Shown here one piece after another: positions 1-6,134 of a stretch of DNA of 6,165 nt (its first letter is position 1; each line of letters begins with the position of its first letter). A program made the translations under genes and the position numbers. Source of the stretch: Chitinophagales bacterium (lineage in GTDB: Bacteria > Bacteroidota > Bacteroidia > Chitinophagales > UBA10324); assembly GCA_026786335.1 (NCBI GenBank), contig JAJAYG010000063.1:1-6165 (forward strand), in the 5' to 3' direction. The notes beneath the pieces are model-generated. The model was not told the origin of the DNA and searched no databases. It was given only the letters and a program-made list of their open reading frames with translations.

Positions 1-555
1 CAGGTAATACGCATGTTGGCTTTTAAGAATTTCACTTAATTGAAATGGGTTTGTAAAATTCCATCTTAAAATTTTCCAACATGCGGCAGAAACGAAAATG
101 AAAAGCACATAATACCTGAATGCTCTGAATAAAAAACTGAACCGTGTTTCATTCCTTACCAAAAAAATAAATGACATCAGAAATGCAGCATTGATTCCAT
201 GTTCCTGATGAGCAACAAAACTGTTTTTTGTAACTATAAAAACTAAAAAGAAAATAGTAAAGAGCCAATTGAAAATTACTTGCCGCTCAAAAACCAAACA
301 GCAAAGTATTAACGCAACCCAAATGATTTCGAAAGCAAGTGCAACATCATTTGATGATGCAATTAATTGAGGAATCATTAGCAAGTGAAGCAACCAATAG
401 GTATTGTCAGCAGCGGGATTTATTAATACGGGTTCATTCAATTGATGGATTAAATGATTGCTCAGGTATTCCACTGCAATCACGAACAGCATAAACCCAT
501 AAAATATTTTTGAAATCAGTTTCCTTTCTACGCTGGTTTTTGATTCATTAATCAT
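1..555 (-). CDS. Multi-pass integral membrane protein, 3' end cut by window edge; possibly DoxX/HTTM-like
   Basis: The reading frame is open from an ATG at 555 to base 1, giving 185 codons with no stop, so the C-terminus lies outside the window. The protein is strongly hydrophobic. Likely membrane segments lie near residues 15-33, 71-90, 93-111, 121-134 and 146-162, separated by short basic or aromatic loops. An HQEHG stretch (116-120) precedes the fourth segment, and a W-K-x-x-x-W pattern (160-165) follows the fifth. It starts 10 bases after the stop of the upstream gene on the same strand, so the two are very likely co-transcribed and perhaps functionally paired. No Shine-Dalgarno sequence is visible. 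The general look (small aromatic-rich helical bundle) recalls DoxX-like or HTTM/vitamin K carboxylase-like membrane proteins. That is only an impression, and no diagnostic catalytic residue was identified. The coding call is firm; the function is unknown. Confidence 0.8.
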   Translation of the reverse strand, partial: MINESKTSVERKLISKIFYGFMLFVIAVEYLSNHLIHQLNEPVLINPAADNTYWLLHLLMIPQLIASSNDVALAFEIIWVALILCCLVFERQVIFNWLFTIFFLVFIVTKNSFVAHQEHGINAAFLMSFIFLVRNETRFSFLFRAFRYYVLFIFVSAACWKILRWNFTNPFQLSEILKSQHAYYL

Positions 556-565
556 ACTTATCGTT

Positions 566-1111
566 TTACTGATTGCATTTGAATGAATCAATCACTGTTA
601 TTTGTATCGCTTGCATTTGAGAACCATTCCACACTAATCTTTGATCAGCAATTTTTATTACTTCAATCTTCTCTTCGCGCCCGCATTGCAGGTAATTGCA
701 AAGCCAGTTGCGAAAATTATTTTGCGCCTCCCTATCATTTGCCAATCGCCTGGTTGCTATTTCCTTTAAGGCAGGAAAAGTTGAAAAGCGTTTATCAATC
801 ACTTTAAGTATCGGATCATGGAAGTCGTTTGTTTTTAAAACCTGATAGTAATCAAGAATAGAAAAAAGATATCCCGGAGCTATCTCTTTTGAATCGGAAA
901 GATTTAATTCGGTATCATTAAGAAAAATGACTTTGCGATCAAATTCATTCAAAGGAGGATGAATGGAAGAATACATACCCCAATGAAAAATGGGAATGGT
1001 CTCTATTCCCTTATAAGTCATAAAAATCTGCAGTGCAATAAAACAAGTGAAGAAGATGAAAAGCCATTTATCTTTTCTAAAAACTTCGCTGATAAATATT
1101 TGTGGTTTCAA
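566..1111 (-). CDS. Single-pass membrane protein of unknown function, likely TTG start
   Basis: This 181-residue protein has one clear membrane segment near residues 16-33, after a short basic N-terminus (RKDK, 12-15), so it is probably anchored with the rest outside the cytoplasm. The segment is followed by an H-W-G-M-Y-S motif (43-48) and a soluble region with Cys138, Cys143 and Cys179. The start is uncertain. An in-frame TAG lies three codons before the TTG at 1111, so no upstream ATG is possible. The first ATG (1021, residue 31) would delete the whole membrane segment, so TTG is preferred. The gene precedes another membrane-protein gene by 10 bases on the same strand and probably forms an operon with it. 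Aromatic-G-M-Y-S motifs of this kind recall small companions of HTTM/DoxX-like proteins in Bacteroidota, but I cannot name a family with confidence. Confidence 0.75.
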   Translation of the reverse strand: MKPQIFISEVFRKDKWLFIFFTCFIALQIFMTYKGIETIPIFHWGMYSSIHPPLNEFDRKVIFLNDTELNLSDSKEIAPGYLFSILDYYQVLKTNDFHDPILKVIDKRFSTFPALKEIATRRLANDREAQNNFRNWLCNYLQCGREEKIEVIKIADQRLVWNGSQMQAIQITVIDSFKCNQ

Positions 1112-1223
1112 GTTGGTCTATCAATTATTAAACTGAAAACAAGGTAATCAGATTTTCCTTTCAGTATCAATTCCATGGCGCATAGTTTCTTTCCACTTTA
1201 TTTATACATCACTAAATATTTTT

Positions 1224-1242
1224 TTAGGTTACTCTAAATTTA
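1224..1242 (+). promoter_or_regulatory. Putative DtxR/MntR-type operator
   Basis: The 19-base stretch TTAGGTTACTCTAAATTTA matches the classical DtxR box TTAGGTTAGCCTAACCTAA at 14 of 19 positions, including the first eight bases. The core is an inverted repeat, TTTAG (1223-1227) against CTAAA (1234-1238), spaced by six bases. It lies immediately upstream of the gene for a DtxR-family protein and covers the -33 region of the predicted promoter, so bound repressor would block polymerase. The match is seen in the sequence; binding and autoregulation are inferred. The flanks are T-rich, which raises the chance of partial matches. Confidence 0.6.
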
Positions 1243-1246
1243 TTTT

Positions 1247-1254
1247 TATTTTTG
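1247..1254 (+). promoter_or_regulatory. Bacteroidota-type -7 promoter element for the metal-regulator operon
   Basis: TATTTTTG is an exact match to the Bacteroidota sigma-factor -7 consensus TAnnTTTG. A degenerate -33 element (TTAG at 1224-1227, against consensus TTTG) lies 19 bases upstream, which is normal spacing. Transcription would start near 1258-1261 and leave only about 10-13 bases of leader before the ATG at 1271, with no Shine-Dalgarno sequence. The region is T-rich, so chance occurrence cannot be excluded. Confidence 0.5.
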
Positions 1255-1270
1255 TCAAAATTTTTTTTCA

Positions 1271-1930
1271 ATGGCTTCCCTTACCGAGGAGAATTACCTC
1301 AAATCAATTCACTCATTGATGGAGAAAAGCAGCAGCGCTCCTGTTACCACCAACGATTTATCAGCCGCAATGAAAATAAAAGCTGCTTCGGTAACCGATA
1401 TGCTGAAGAAACTTTCAGCCAAGAAGTTGATTCATTACAAAAAATATCAGGGAGTGTTACTTACCCACACAGGCAAACTTCTTGCAATTTCCATCATCAG
1501 AAAACACCGGTTGTGGGAATTATTCCTTACAGAAAAATTAAAGTTTTCATGGGATCAGGTTCATGAAATGGCAGAAGAACTCGAGCATGTGAGTTCGCAA
1601 CAATTGATTGAAAGGCTCGATGCTTTTTTAGGTCACCCCAAGTTTGATCCGCATGGCGATCCCATTCCCGATCACAATGGTAAAATGGCTGATTATAAGT
1701 TTTTCAACCTTTCATCATTGACCATAAATGAAAAAGGAAAAGTTGCAACAGTAATTGAACAACAACCTTCATTTCTAAAGCATCTTAATAAATTGAACAT
1801 CAAAGTTGGTACTACAATCAAAGTTCTTGATCGCGTTGATTTTGATAAAAGCCTAACCATATCGGTAGGCAGTAGTTCACTATTTTCAATCAGCAATGAA
1901 ATTGCTAAAAATATTCTGGTATCAAAATGA
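1271..1930 (+). CDS. mntR: DtxR/MntR-family metal-dependent transcriptional repressor
   Basis: This 219-residue protein has the three-domain DtxR layout: a winged helix-turn-helix (about 4-65), a metal-binding dimerisation domain (about 66-140, ending in the family motif D-P-H-G-D-P-I-P at 126-133), and a FeoA/SH3-like C-terminal domain (about 147-217). Residues matching DtxR metal ligands fall at identical numbers: His79, Glu83, His98, Glu105 and His106. Cys102 of DtxR is Glu102 here, as at the equivalent Glu99 of Bacillus MntR, which hints at manganese. Asn8 stands where DtxR has Met10 and MntR has Asp8. It is a cytoplasmic repressor expected to bind DNA when metal-loaded. The ATG at 1271 is the first in frame and lies just after the predicted promoter. 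The stop overlaps the importer start (ATGA), so the pair is translationally coupled. The family is certain; Mn rather than Fe sensing is inferred. Confidence 0.93.
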   Translation: MASLTEENYLKSIHSLMEKSSSAPVTTNDLSAAMKIKAASVTDMLKKLSAKKLIHYKKYQGVLLTHTGKLLAISIIRKHRLWELFLTEKLKFSWDQVHEMAEELEHVSSQQLIERLDAFLGHPKFDPHGDPIPDHNGKMADYKFFNLSSLTINEKGKVATVIEQQPSFLKHLNKLNIKVGTTIKVLDRVDFDKSLTISVGSSSLFSISNEIAKNILVSK

Positions 1931-3813
1931 ATTATTCTAAAATACAATCGGGCAAGTCGTTAGATGATGTCCACTCTTCTGTTGACACAACAAAGAAAAT
2001 TGGCATTGCAAAATCCATGTTTGCATTTATGGGCCCAGCCTACTTAGTAAGCGTTGGATACATGGACCCCGGTAACTGGGCAACAGATATTGCAGGCGGC
2101 AGTGCCTTTGGTTACAATCTCATTTGGGTTCTGCTGATGTCGAATCTGATTGCAATTCTGCTGCAAAGCCATTGTGTAAAATTAGGAATCGTAAGAGGCA
2201 GAGATTTAGCACAGGCATCAAAAGAAGCGTTTCCTTCTATAGTAAATATCCCTCTGTGGATATTGGCTGAAATCGCAATTGCAGCAACTGATCTTGCCGA
2301 AGTGATTGGGTTTGCTTTGGGATTAAATTTGCTCTTTCACATCCCTATGCTATTGGGTGTTTCAATTGCAGTATTTGACAGTTTGCTTTTGTTATTGCTG
2401 ATTCAATTAGGCATTCGTAAAATGGAAGCATTTATAATTGTGCTCGTGCTTATCATTTGCTCTTGTTTTTTCTTCGAAATTTTTATTGCAAAACCAGATG
2501 TTGCTGAAATTGCGATGGGTTTCATTCCTTCCATTCCAAATGAAACTGCACTTTACATTGCTATAGGAATTATTGGCGCTACGGTAATGCCGCATAATTT
2601 GTATTTGCATTCAGCACTTGTTCAAACACGTAAAATTGAGCAAACAGAAAAAGGAAAACGCAGGGCAATACGTTTCAATATTTTTGATTCTGTGATCGCC
2701 CTCAATCTTGCATTTCTTGTTAATGCATCTATTCTTATTCTTGCTGGTGCAGTTTTTTTTACCCATGGTTACCATCAAATTACAGAAATGCAGGATGCGC
2801 ATGGTTTGCTTGCACCTTTGTTAGGAAATACACTTGCCCCAATACTTTTTGCAATTGCATTGATTGCATCGGGGCAATGCTCAACAATCACCGGTACACT
2901 ATCGGGGCAAATTGTGATGGAAGGTTATTTGAATTTGCGAATTACTCCATGGTTGCGCAGGTTAATGACAAGAACGATTGCAGTGATCCCGGCCTTTTTG
3001 GTTATTTGGATTAATGGTGAAGGGGCCACCGGCGAACTGCTGATTTTAAGTCAGGTGGTTTTAAGTTTGCAATTGGGTTTTGCAGTAATACCGCTCATTC
3101 ATTTTGTTAGTGACAAAAAGAAGATGGGCGCATTTGCAATCAGCACCTGGTTAAAAATTGCATCATGGCTTTCTGCAATTATAATCATTGCACTCAATGG
3201 AAAATTAGTATTGAGCTTCTTAATAAATCTAATCTCCACAGCAGGAAGTTATCAATGGTTGGTGTATACAACAATTTTACCATTGGTAATTCTTGCTATT
3301 GCTTTGTTGCTCTACATTACTTTGCATCCATTAATTTCAAAACCAAGTAATAATTTAACAGGTTTGCATAAAGCCAGTTTACCCATGGAGTTTGAAGTAA
3401 AAGATGAGTTCAGGAAAATTGCAATTGCTGTTGATTTCTCTGCAAAAGATCAATTAACAATTTCACATGCACTAACAGCCGGCGGACATAAGGCCATTTA
3501 CTTTTTAATTCATGTGGTGGAATCAGCCGGTGCATTAATGATGGAAAAAGAAATTCATGATCTTGAATCGCAGGATGATTTAAATCAACTTAAACGTTAT
3601 GCAGCAGCACTGGAAGAAAAAGGTTACATGGTTGATTATGAATTGGGGTTTGGAAAACCCACAACAGAAATTCCAAAATTTGTTGCGAAGAAAAATGCCG
3701 ATTTGTTAGTGATGGGGGCACATGGCCATCGAGGATTAAAAGATATGATCTTTGGCGAAAGCATAAATGCTGTAAGGCACAGTATAAAAATTCCTTTACT
3801 CGCAGTAAAATAA
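1927..3813 (+). CDS. mntH: NRAMP-family Mn2+/Fe2+ importer with C-terminal UspA domain
   Basis: This 628-residue inner-membrane protein probably imports Mn2+ and/or Fe2+ by proton symport. The NRAMP part spans about residues 30-470, with eleven or so membrane helices. It carries the helix 1 motif D47-P-G-N50 and the helix 6 motif A218-T-V-M221-P-H, which supply the known metal ligands Asp, Asn, Ala carbonyl and Met. The conserved GQCSTITGTLSGQ segment (316-328) is also present. After a linker (about 471-492), residues 493-628 form a cytoplasmic universal-stress-protein domain, with Asp503 in the first strand and the nucleotide loop G597-x2-G600-x9-G610. Position 611, normally Ser/Thr, is Glu. 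Standalone MntH proteins are roughly 400-450 residues, so the extra length is the UspA fusion, a form I recall from Bacteroidota. Its ATG overlaps the regulator's stop by four bases, so it is very likely controlled by that regulator. Confidence 0.96.
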   Translation: MNYSKIQSGKSLDDVHSSVDTTKKIGIAKSMFAFMGPAYLVSVGYMDPGNWATDIAGGSAFGYNLIWVLLMSNLIAILLQSHCVKLGIVRGRDLAQASKEAFPSIVNIPLWILAEIAIAATDLAEVIGFALGLNLLFHIPMLLGVSIAVFDSLLLLLLIQLGIRKMEAFIIVLVLIICSCFFFEIFIAKPDVAEIAMGFIPSIPNETALYIAIGIIGATVMPHNLYLHSALVQTRKIEQTEKGKRRAIRFNIFDSVIALNLAFLVNASILILAGAVFFTHGYHQITEMQDAHGLLAPLLGNTLAPILFAIALIASGQCSTITGTLSGQIVMEGYLNLRITPWLRRLMTRTIAVIPAFLVIWINGEGATGELLILSQVVLSLQLGFAVIPLIHFVSDKKKMGAFAISTWLKIASWLSAIIIIALNGKLVLSFLINLISTAGSYQWLVYTTILPLVILAIALLLYITLHPLISKPSNNLTGLHKASLPMEFEVKDEFRKIAIAVDFSAKDQLTISHALTAGGHKAIYFLIHVVESAGALMMEKEIHDLESQDDLNQLKRYAAALEEKGYMVDYELGFGKPTTEIPKFVAKKNADLLVMGAHGHRGLKDMIFGESINAVRHSIKIPLLAVK

Positions 3814-3822
3814 TTCGGGGTA

Positions 3823-4206
3823 ATGAAAAACATTTTTAAGTCGGGTGATGTAAAGCAATTAACTTTTGTAGTAAAGAAAAGCGACATGCCTACTTTCCCT
3901 ACCGGAACAGTGCATGAAGTTTATTCAACCTTTGCACTTGCACGTGACGCAGAATGGACGACCCGGCAGTTTGTTTTGGAAATGCGTGATGAAGATGAAG
4001 AAGGAATTGGTACCATGGTTTCTGTAATCCATCATGCCGCTGCATTTGTGGGTGAAGAAGTTTTAATTACAGGAAAAATAAAAAGCATTATCAATCACGA
4101 ATTAATTTGTGAGTACAAAGCCAGTGTTGGATCACGGTTAATTGCAACCGGTGAAACCGGGCAAAAGATTTTGAAGCGCGAAAAGTTTGAGAAAATATTT
4201 TCTTGA
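3823..4206 (+). CDS. FlK-like hotdog-fold acyl-CoA thioesterase
   Basis: This 127-residue cytoplasmic protein resembles the fluoroacetyl-CoA thioesterase-like branch of the hotdog superfamily. Thr36, Glu44 and His70 have exactly the spacing of the FlK catalytic residues Thr42, Glu50 and His76. The G-T-x-V-x-x-x-H-H-A-A-A region (63-74) fits the central strand of the family. The C-terminal half (about 77-120) alternates strand-like hydrophobic residues, as expected for the hotdog sheet. The probable role is hydrolysis of a short acyl-CoA or a related thioester. The substrate is unknown, and fluoroacetyl-CoA itself is not implied. It starts 9 bases after the importer stop, with a GGGG run 3 bases upstream of the ATG as a possible ribosome-binding site, and so probably shares the metal operon's transcript. 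Nothing in the sequence suggests metal binding. Family membership is likely; the physiological role is open. Confidence 0.8.
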   Translation: MKNIFKSGDVKQLTFVVKKSDMPTFPTGTVHEVYSTFALARDAEWTTRQFVLEMRDEDEEGIGTMVSVIHHAAAFVGEEVLITGKIKSIINHELICEYKASVGSRLIATGETGQKILKREKFEKIFS

Positions 4207-4243
4207 TTAAAAAAATAATAGCAAGCAGTTTAGAAATACAAGA

Positions 4244-4699
4244 ATGGAAAAACACATTGACATAAAAAATAAGAAAGCGTTTTTCGAATTCGAGTTCCTC
4301 GACAAGTTTGTTGCAGGTATGGTTTTAACCGGCACCGAAATAAAATCTATTCGCCAAGGTAAAGCAAACATGAGTGATGCATGGTGCTATATTAATAAGG
4401 GAGAGTTGTGGGTTAAGAATCTGAATATTTCTTCTTATGATAAAGGAACGCACTACAATCACGAACCTTTGCGGCCGCGCAAATTATTATTGAAGAAAAA
4501 AGAACTTAACAAACTCGAATCAAAAATTAAAGAGAAAGGGTTAACAATTATTCCTTTCCATTTATTTATATCGGAAAGAGGTTTTGCAAAAATTGAAGTT
4601 GCTCTTGAAAAAGGAAAGAAAGTGCATGATAAACGCGACTCAATTAAAGATCGCGATGCAAAGCGCGAAATCAATCGCGCAGGAAAATATCGCGAATAA
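4244..4699 (+). CDS. smpB: SsrA-binding protein SmpB (trans-translation)
   Basis: SmpB binds the tRNA-like domain of tmRNA and delivers it to stalled ribosomes, so that the nascent peptide is tagged for proteolysis and the ribosome is released. The 151 residues carry the family landmarks: L-x-G-T-E-I-K-S-I-R-x-G-K-A-N (28-42) followed by S-D-A, R-P-R-K-L-L-L (77-83), and the tail G-K-K-x-H-D-K-R-x-x-I-K-x-R-D-A-K-R-E (124-142), whose basic residues enter the mRNA channel. The N-terminus is shorter than in E. coli, but the length is otherwise normal. The ATG at 4244 lies 37 bases after the thioesterase stop. No internal promoter was recognised, so read-through from upstream is possible. The gene ends directly before a strong hairpin. 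No tmRNA gene (ssrA) is present in the window. Confidence 0.97.
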   Translation: MEKHIDIKNKKAFFEFEFLDKFVAGMVLTGTEIKSIRQGKANMSDAWCYINKGELWVKNLNISSYDKGTHYNHEPLRPRKLLLKKKELNKLESKIKEKGLTIIPFHLFISERGFAKIEVALEKGKKVHDKRDSIKDRDAKREINRAGKYRE

Positions 4700-4704
4700 A
4701 AAAA

Positions 4705-4725
4705 GCCGCTGTTTTTTGCAGCGGC
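4705..4725. terminator. Bidirectional rho-independent terminator between convergent genes
   Basis: A perfect 7-bp stem, GCCGCTG (4705-4711) with CAGCGGC (4719-4725), encloses a 7-base T-rich loop. Flanking AAA/TTT can extend the pairing past one unpaired C (4726). On the minus strand the stem is followed by a run of seven U (from 4698-4704), an excellent terminator for the lipoprotein gene. On the plus strand the tail is only CUUUAAA, so smpB termination may be weaker. The hairpin begins 5 bases after the smpB stop and ends 22 bases before the lipoprotein stop. Confidence 0.85.
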
Positions 4726-4747
4726 CTTTAAATATTTATAAAACTCC

Positions 4748-5335
4748 CTAATTCTTTTTATCCAAAGTATATTGTCTTATGGTTCCAATATTTGTAACGG
4801 GATCCTGAACAATTATTTGAAGTTTCATTTGTTTTTCACTGCACTTAATTATATCAAAGATTTGGGAATCTAAAGTTTCAGGATCAAATAACACTAACTG
4901 CTCCTTATTCTTTACATCACCAATATTGCCGGTAAAATTCCATTTTTTAGAGGTAACTGTGGTTACGCTATCATTAGTTAGTGCATCAAAACAATTAACG
5001 GTGTTATTAGTGATGTCAATTGAATTCTCAGTTCTTATTTTCAGGTTTTCAATATATCCGCCATTCTTATCAAACGTCATAATGTAATTATAATAATCTA
5101 CTGTTTTATCAGTTTCCTCACCACAACCACCTTGTATTGTTAAAGAATCAATAACTCTTCTTAATGAGTCTTTGAAATCAACTGTATAAACACTAACAGT
5201 CCAATCACCCACTACCCTGTGCTTTCTTGAATAGAGGGAGAAGAATGGATCTTCTGGTCCCTTTTTACAGCTATTCCAAGTCATAATAAAACTAACTCCA
5301 ATAATAATAAGTACAATAAACCTGAGTTTTTTCAT
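4748..5335 (-). CDS. Small secreted lipoprotein, lipocalin-like, function unknown
   Basis: The 195-residue protein starts MKKLRF and has a hydrophobic signal segment to about residue 18. The signal ends in W-N-S-C with the lipid-accepting Cys at 23. This lipobox is weak at -3 but is of a form seen in Bacteroidota. The mature start KKGPEDPFFSLYSRKHRVVG, followed by DW, matches a recurrent Bacteroidota lipoprotein pattern in which GxW opens a lipocalin-like beta-barrel. The rest is strand-rich, with Cys residues that could pair. It is expected on the periplasmic or outer-membrane face. The frame continues upstream to a TTG at 5383, but that codon lies inside the predicted -7 element, and the extra 16 residues are charged and would mask the signal peptide, so ATG at 5335 is chosen. 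No function can be assigned. It is convergent with smpB and divergent from the methyltransferase. Confidence 0.85.
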   Translation of the reverse strand: MKKLRFIVLIIIGVSFIMTWNSCKKGPEDPFFSLYSRKHRVVGDWTVSVYTVDFKDSLRRVIDSLTIQGGCGEETDKTVDYYNYIMTFDKNGGYIENLKIRTENSIDITNNTVNCFDALTNDSVTTVTSKKWNFTGNIGDVKNKEQLVLFDPETLDSQIFDIIKCSEKQMKLQIIVQDPVTNIGTIRQYTLDKKN

Positions 5336-5380
5336 TTTCAACTGTTTGTTTTTAAAATCGTGTTTTTTTTTGAATGCCGC

Positions 5381-5388
5381 CAAAGATA
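5381..5388 (-). promoter_or_regulatory. Bacteroidota-type -7 promoter element for the lipoprotein gene
   Basis: Read on the minus strand this is TATCTTTG, an exact TAnnTTTG match. Transcription would begin near 5373-5376, giving a leader of about 40 bases before the ATG at 5335. No TTTG-like -33 element was found at the usual distance, so the call rests on the -7 box and its position. Confidence 0.5.
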
Positions 5389-5525
5389 AAAGAAATTTTC
5401 TTTCTTGGCTTTTGTTAACGATTTTTAAGGAATTAATTTAAGATTTGAATTCATTGGAATGCACATTAAGACTTGAAACTATGTAAAGAAGTTGCAATGA
5501 TTTTAGAATATTTAAAATAAAACTT

Positions 5526-6134
5526 ATGATCATTGAAGAATTAAATGCTGACTATTGGCAAAGGAGATACAATGACGGTACTAACGTATGGGATGCAGGA
5601 GATGTTTCAACTCCGCTCAAAAACTATTTCGATCATCTTACTTCAAAAGAAATCAAGATATTAATTCCCGGCGCTGGAAATGGTTACGAAGCCGAGAATC
5701 TTTTAAATGCCGTATTTAAAAACACCTGCCTTCTTGATTATGCCATTCATCCATTAAAGGAATTCAAAAAAAGAGTTCCGGGCTTTCCCGATTCACAATT
5801 AATTCATCAGGATTTTTTTGATCATGAAGGTAAGTATGATCTTATAATAGAGCAAACATTCTTCTGCGCCCTTCATCCATCATTAAGAAATAAATATGCG
5901 CTCCACATTCATCATCTTCTAAATGATAATGGAAAATTGGTTGGCTTGCTTTTTAATAATCCAATGGCCGACAGAGTGCCGCCGCCTTTTGGTGGTACTA
6001 AAGAAGAGTACCTTAAATACTTTTCGCCACTTTTCAATATTAAAACTTTTGATCAATGTTATAATTCAATTCCCCCAAGAAAAGGGAATGAGTTTTTTAT
6101 GATTCTTGAAAAGAAAATAAAATCACAGGATTAA
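5526..6134 (+). CDS. TPMT-family SAM-dependent methyltransferase
   Basis: This 202-residue cytoplasmic enzyme has a class I Rossmann methyltransferase fold of the thiopurine/thiol/halide methyltransferase type. The N-terminus has the family signature Y-W-x-x-R-Y (10-15), followed by W22-D23 and S28-T-P-L. Motif I is I-L-I-P-G-A-G-N-G-Y-E-A (45-56), binding SAM. Asp71 at the end of strand 2 and D96 in HQDFF (94-98) fit the ribose and adenine contacts. E-Q-T-F-F-C-A-L (109-116) is the characteristic strand 4 region of TPMT relatives. The length is typical. The likely reaction is S- or halide methylation of a small molecule, but the acceptor cannot be read from sequence. ATG at 5526 is the first good start and has no Shine-Dalgarno sequence. 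It is divergent from the lipoprotein gene across about 190 bases. No terminator is visible before the window ends. Confidence 0.88.
   Translation: MIIEELNADYWQRRYNDGTNVWDAGDVSTPLKNYFDHLTSKEIKILIPGAGNGYEAENLLNAVFKNTCLLDYAIHPLKEFKKRVPGFPDSQLIHQDFFDHEGKYDLIIEQTFFCALHPSLRNKYALHIHHLLNDNGKLVGLLFNNPMADRVPPPFGGTKEEYLKYFSPLFNIKTFDQCYNSIPPRKGNEFFMILEKKIKSQD

Larger units (their letters stand above)
1112..1270. other. Divergent intergenic control region
   Basis: This AT-rich spacer separates the minus-strand membrane-protein operon from the plus-strand metal regulator. Its right half holds the operator-like inverted repeat and the -7 element listed separately. The left half shows no exact minus-strand TAnnTTTG element, so the promoter of the leftward operon could not be placed. 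No small ORF with a credible start and no RNA-like hairpin was seen. Confidence 0.6.

Noticed and set aside
583..1147. Plus-strand open frames at 583-807 and 959-1147
   Set aside because: They lie antisense to the 181-residue membrane-protein gene, show no family resemblance or plausible domain, and are best explained as shadows of the real frame.
1112..1270. yybP-ykoY type manganese riboswitch upstream of the Mn operon
   Set aside because: The predicted leader is only about a dozen bases, and no paired helices of that riboswitch are visible in the spacer.
1252..1566. Overlapping plus-strand frame starting at ATG 1252
   Set aside because: It is out of frame with, and contained largely within, the well-supported DtxR-family gene. 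Its translation is Ser/Gln/His-rich without a recognisable pattern.
2407..2802. Antisense frames inside the NRAMP gene
   Set aside because: They are opposite a clearly conserved transporter, and their products are low-complexity Asn/Lys/Cys-rich with no credible start signals.
4207..4243. Independent smpB promoter
   Set aside because: No TAnnTTTG element was found in this short spacer or the immediately preceding coding bases. Only loose A/T-rich resemblance is present.
5416..5475. Short AT-rich inverted repeats in the spacer between the lipoprotein and methyltransferase genes
   Set aside because: Arms are 4-6 bases of A/T-rich sequence, as expected by chance at this composition. No match to the DtxR-like box was found.
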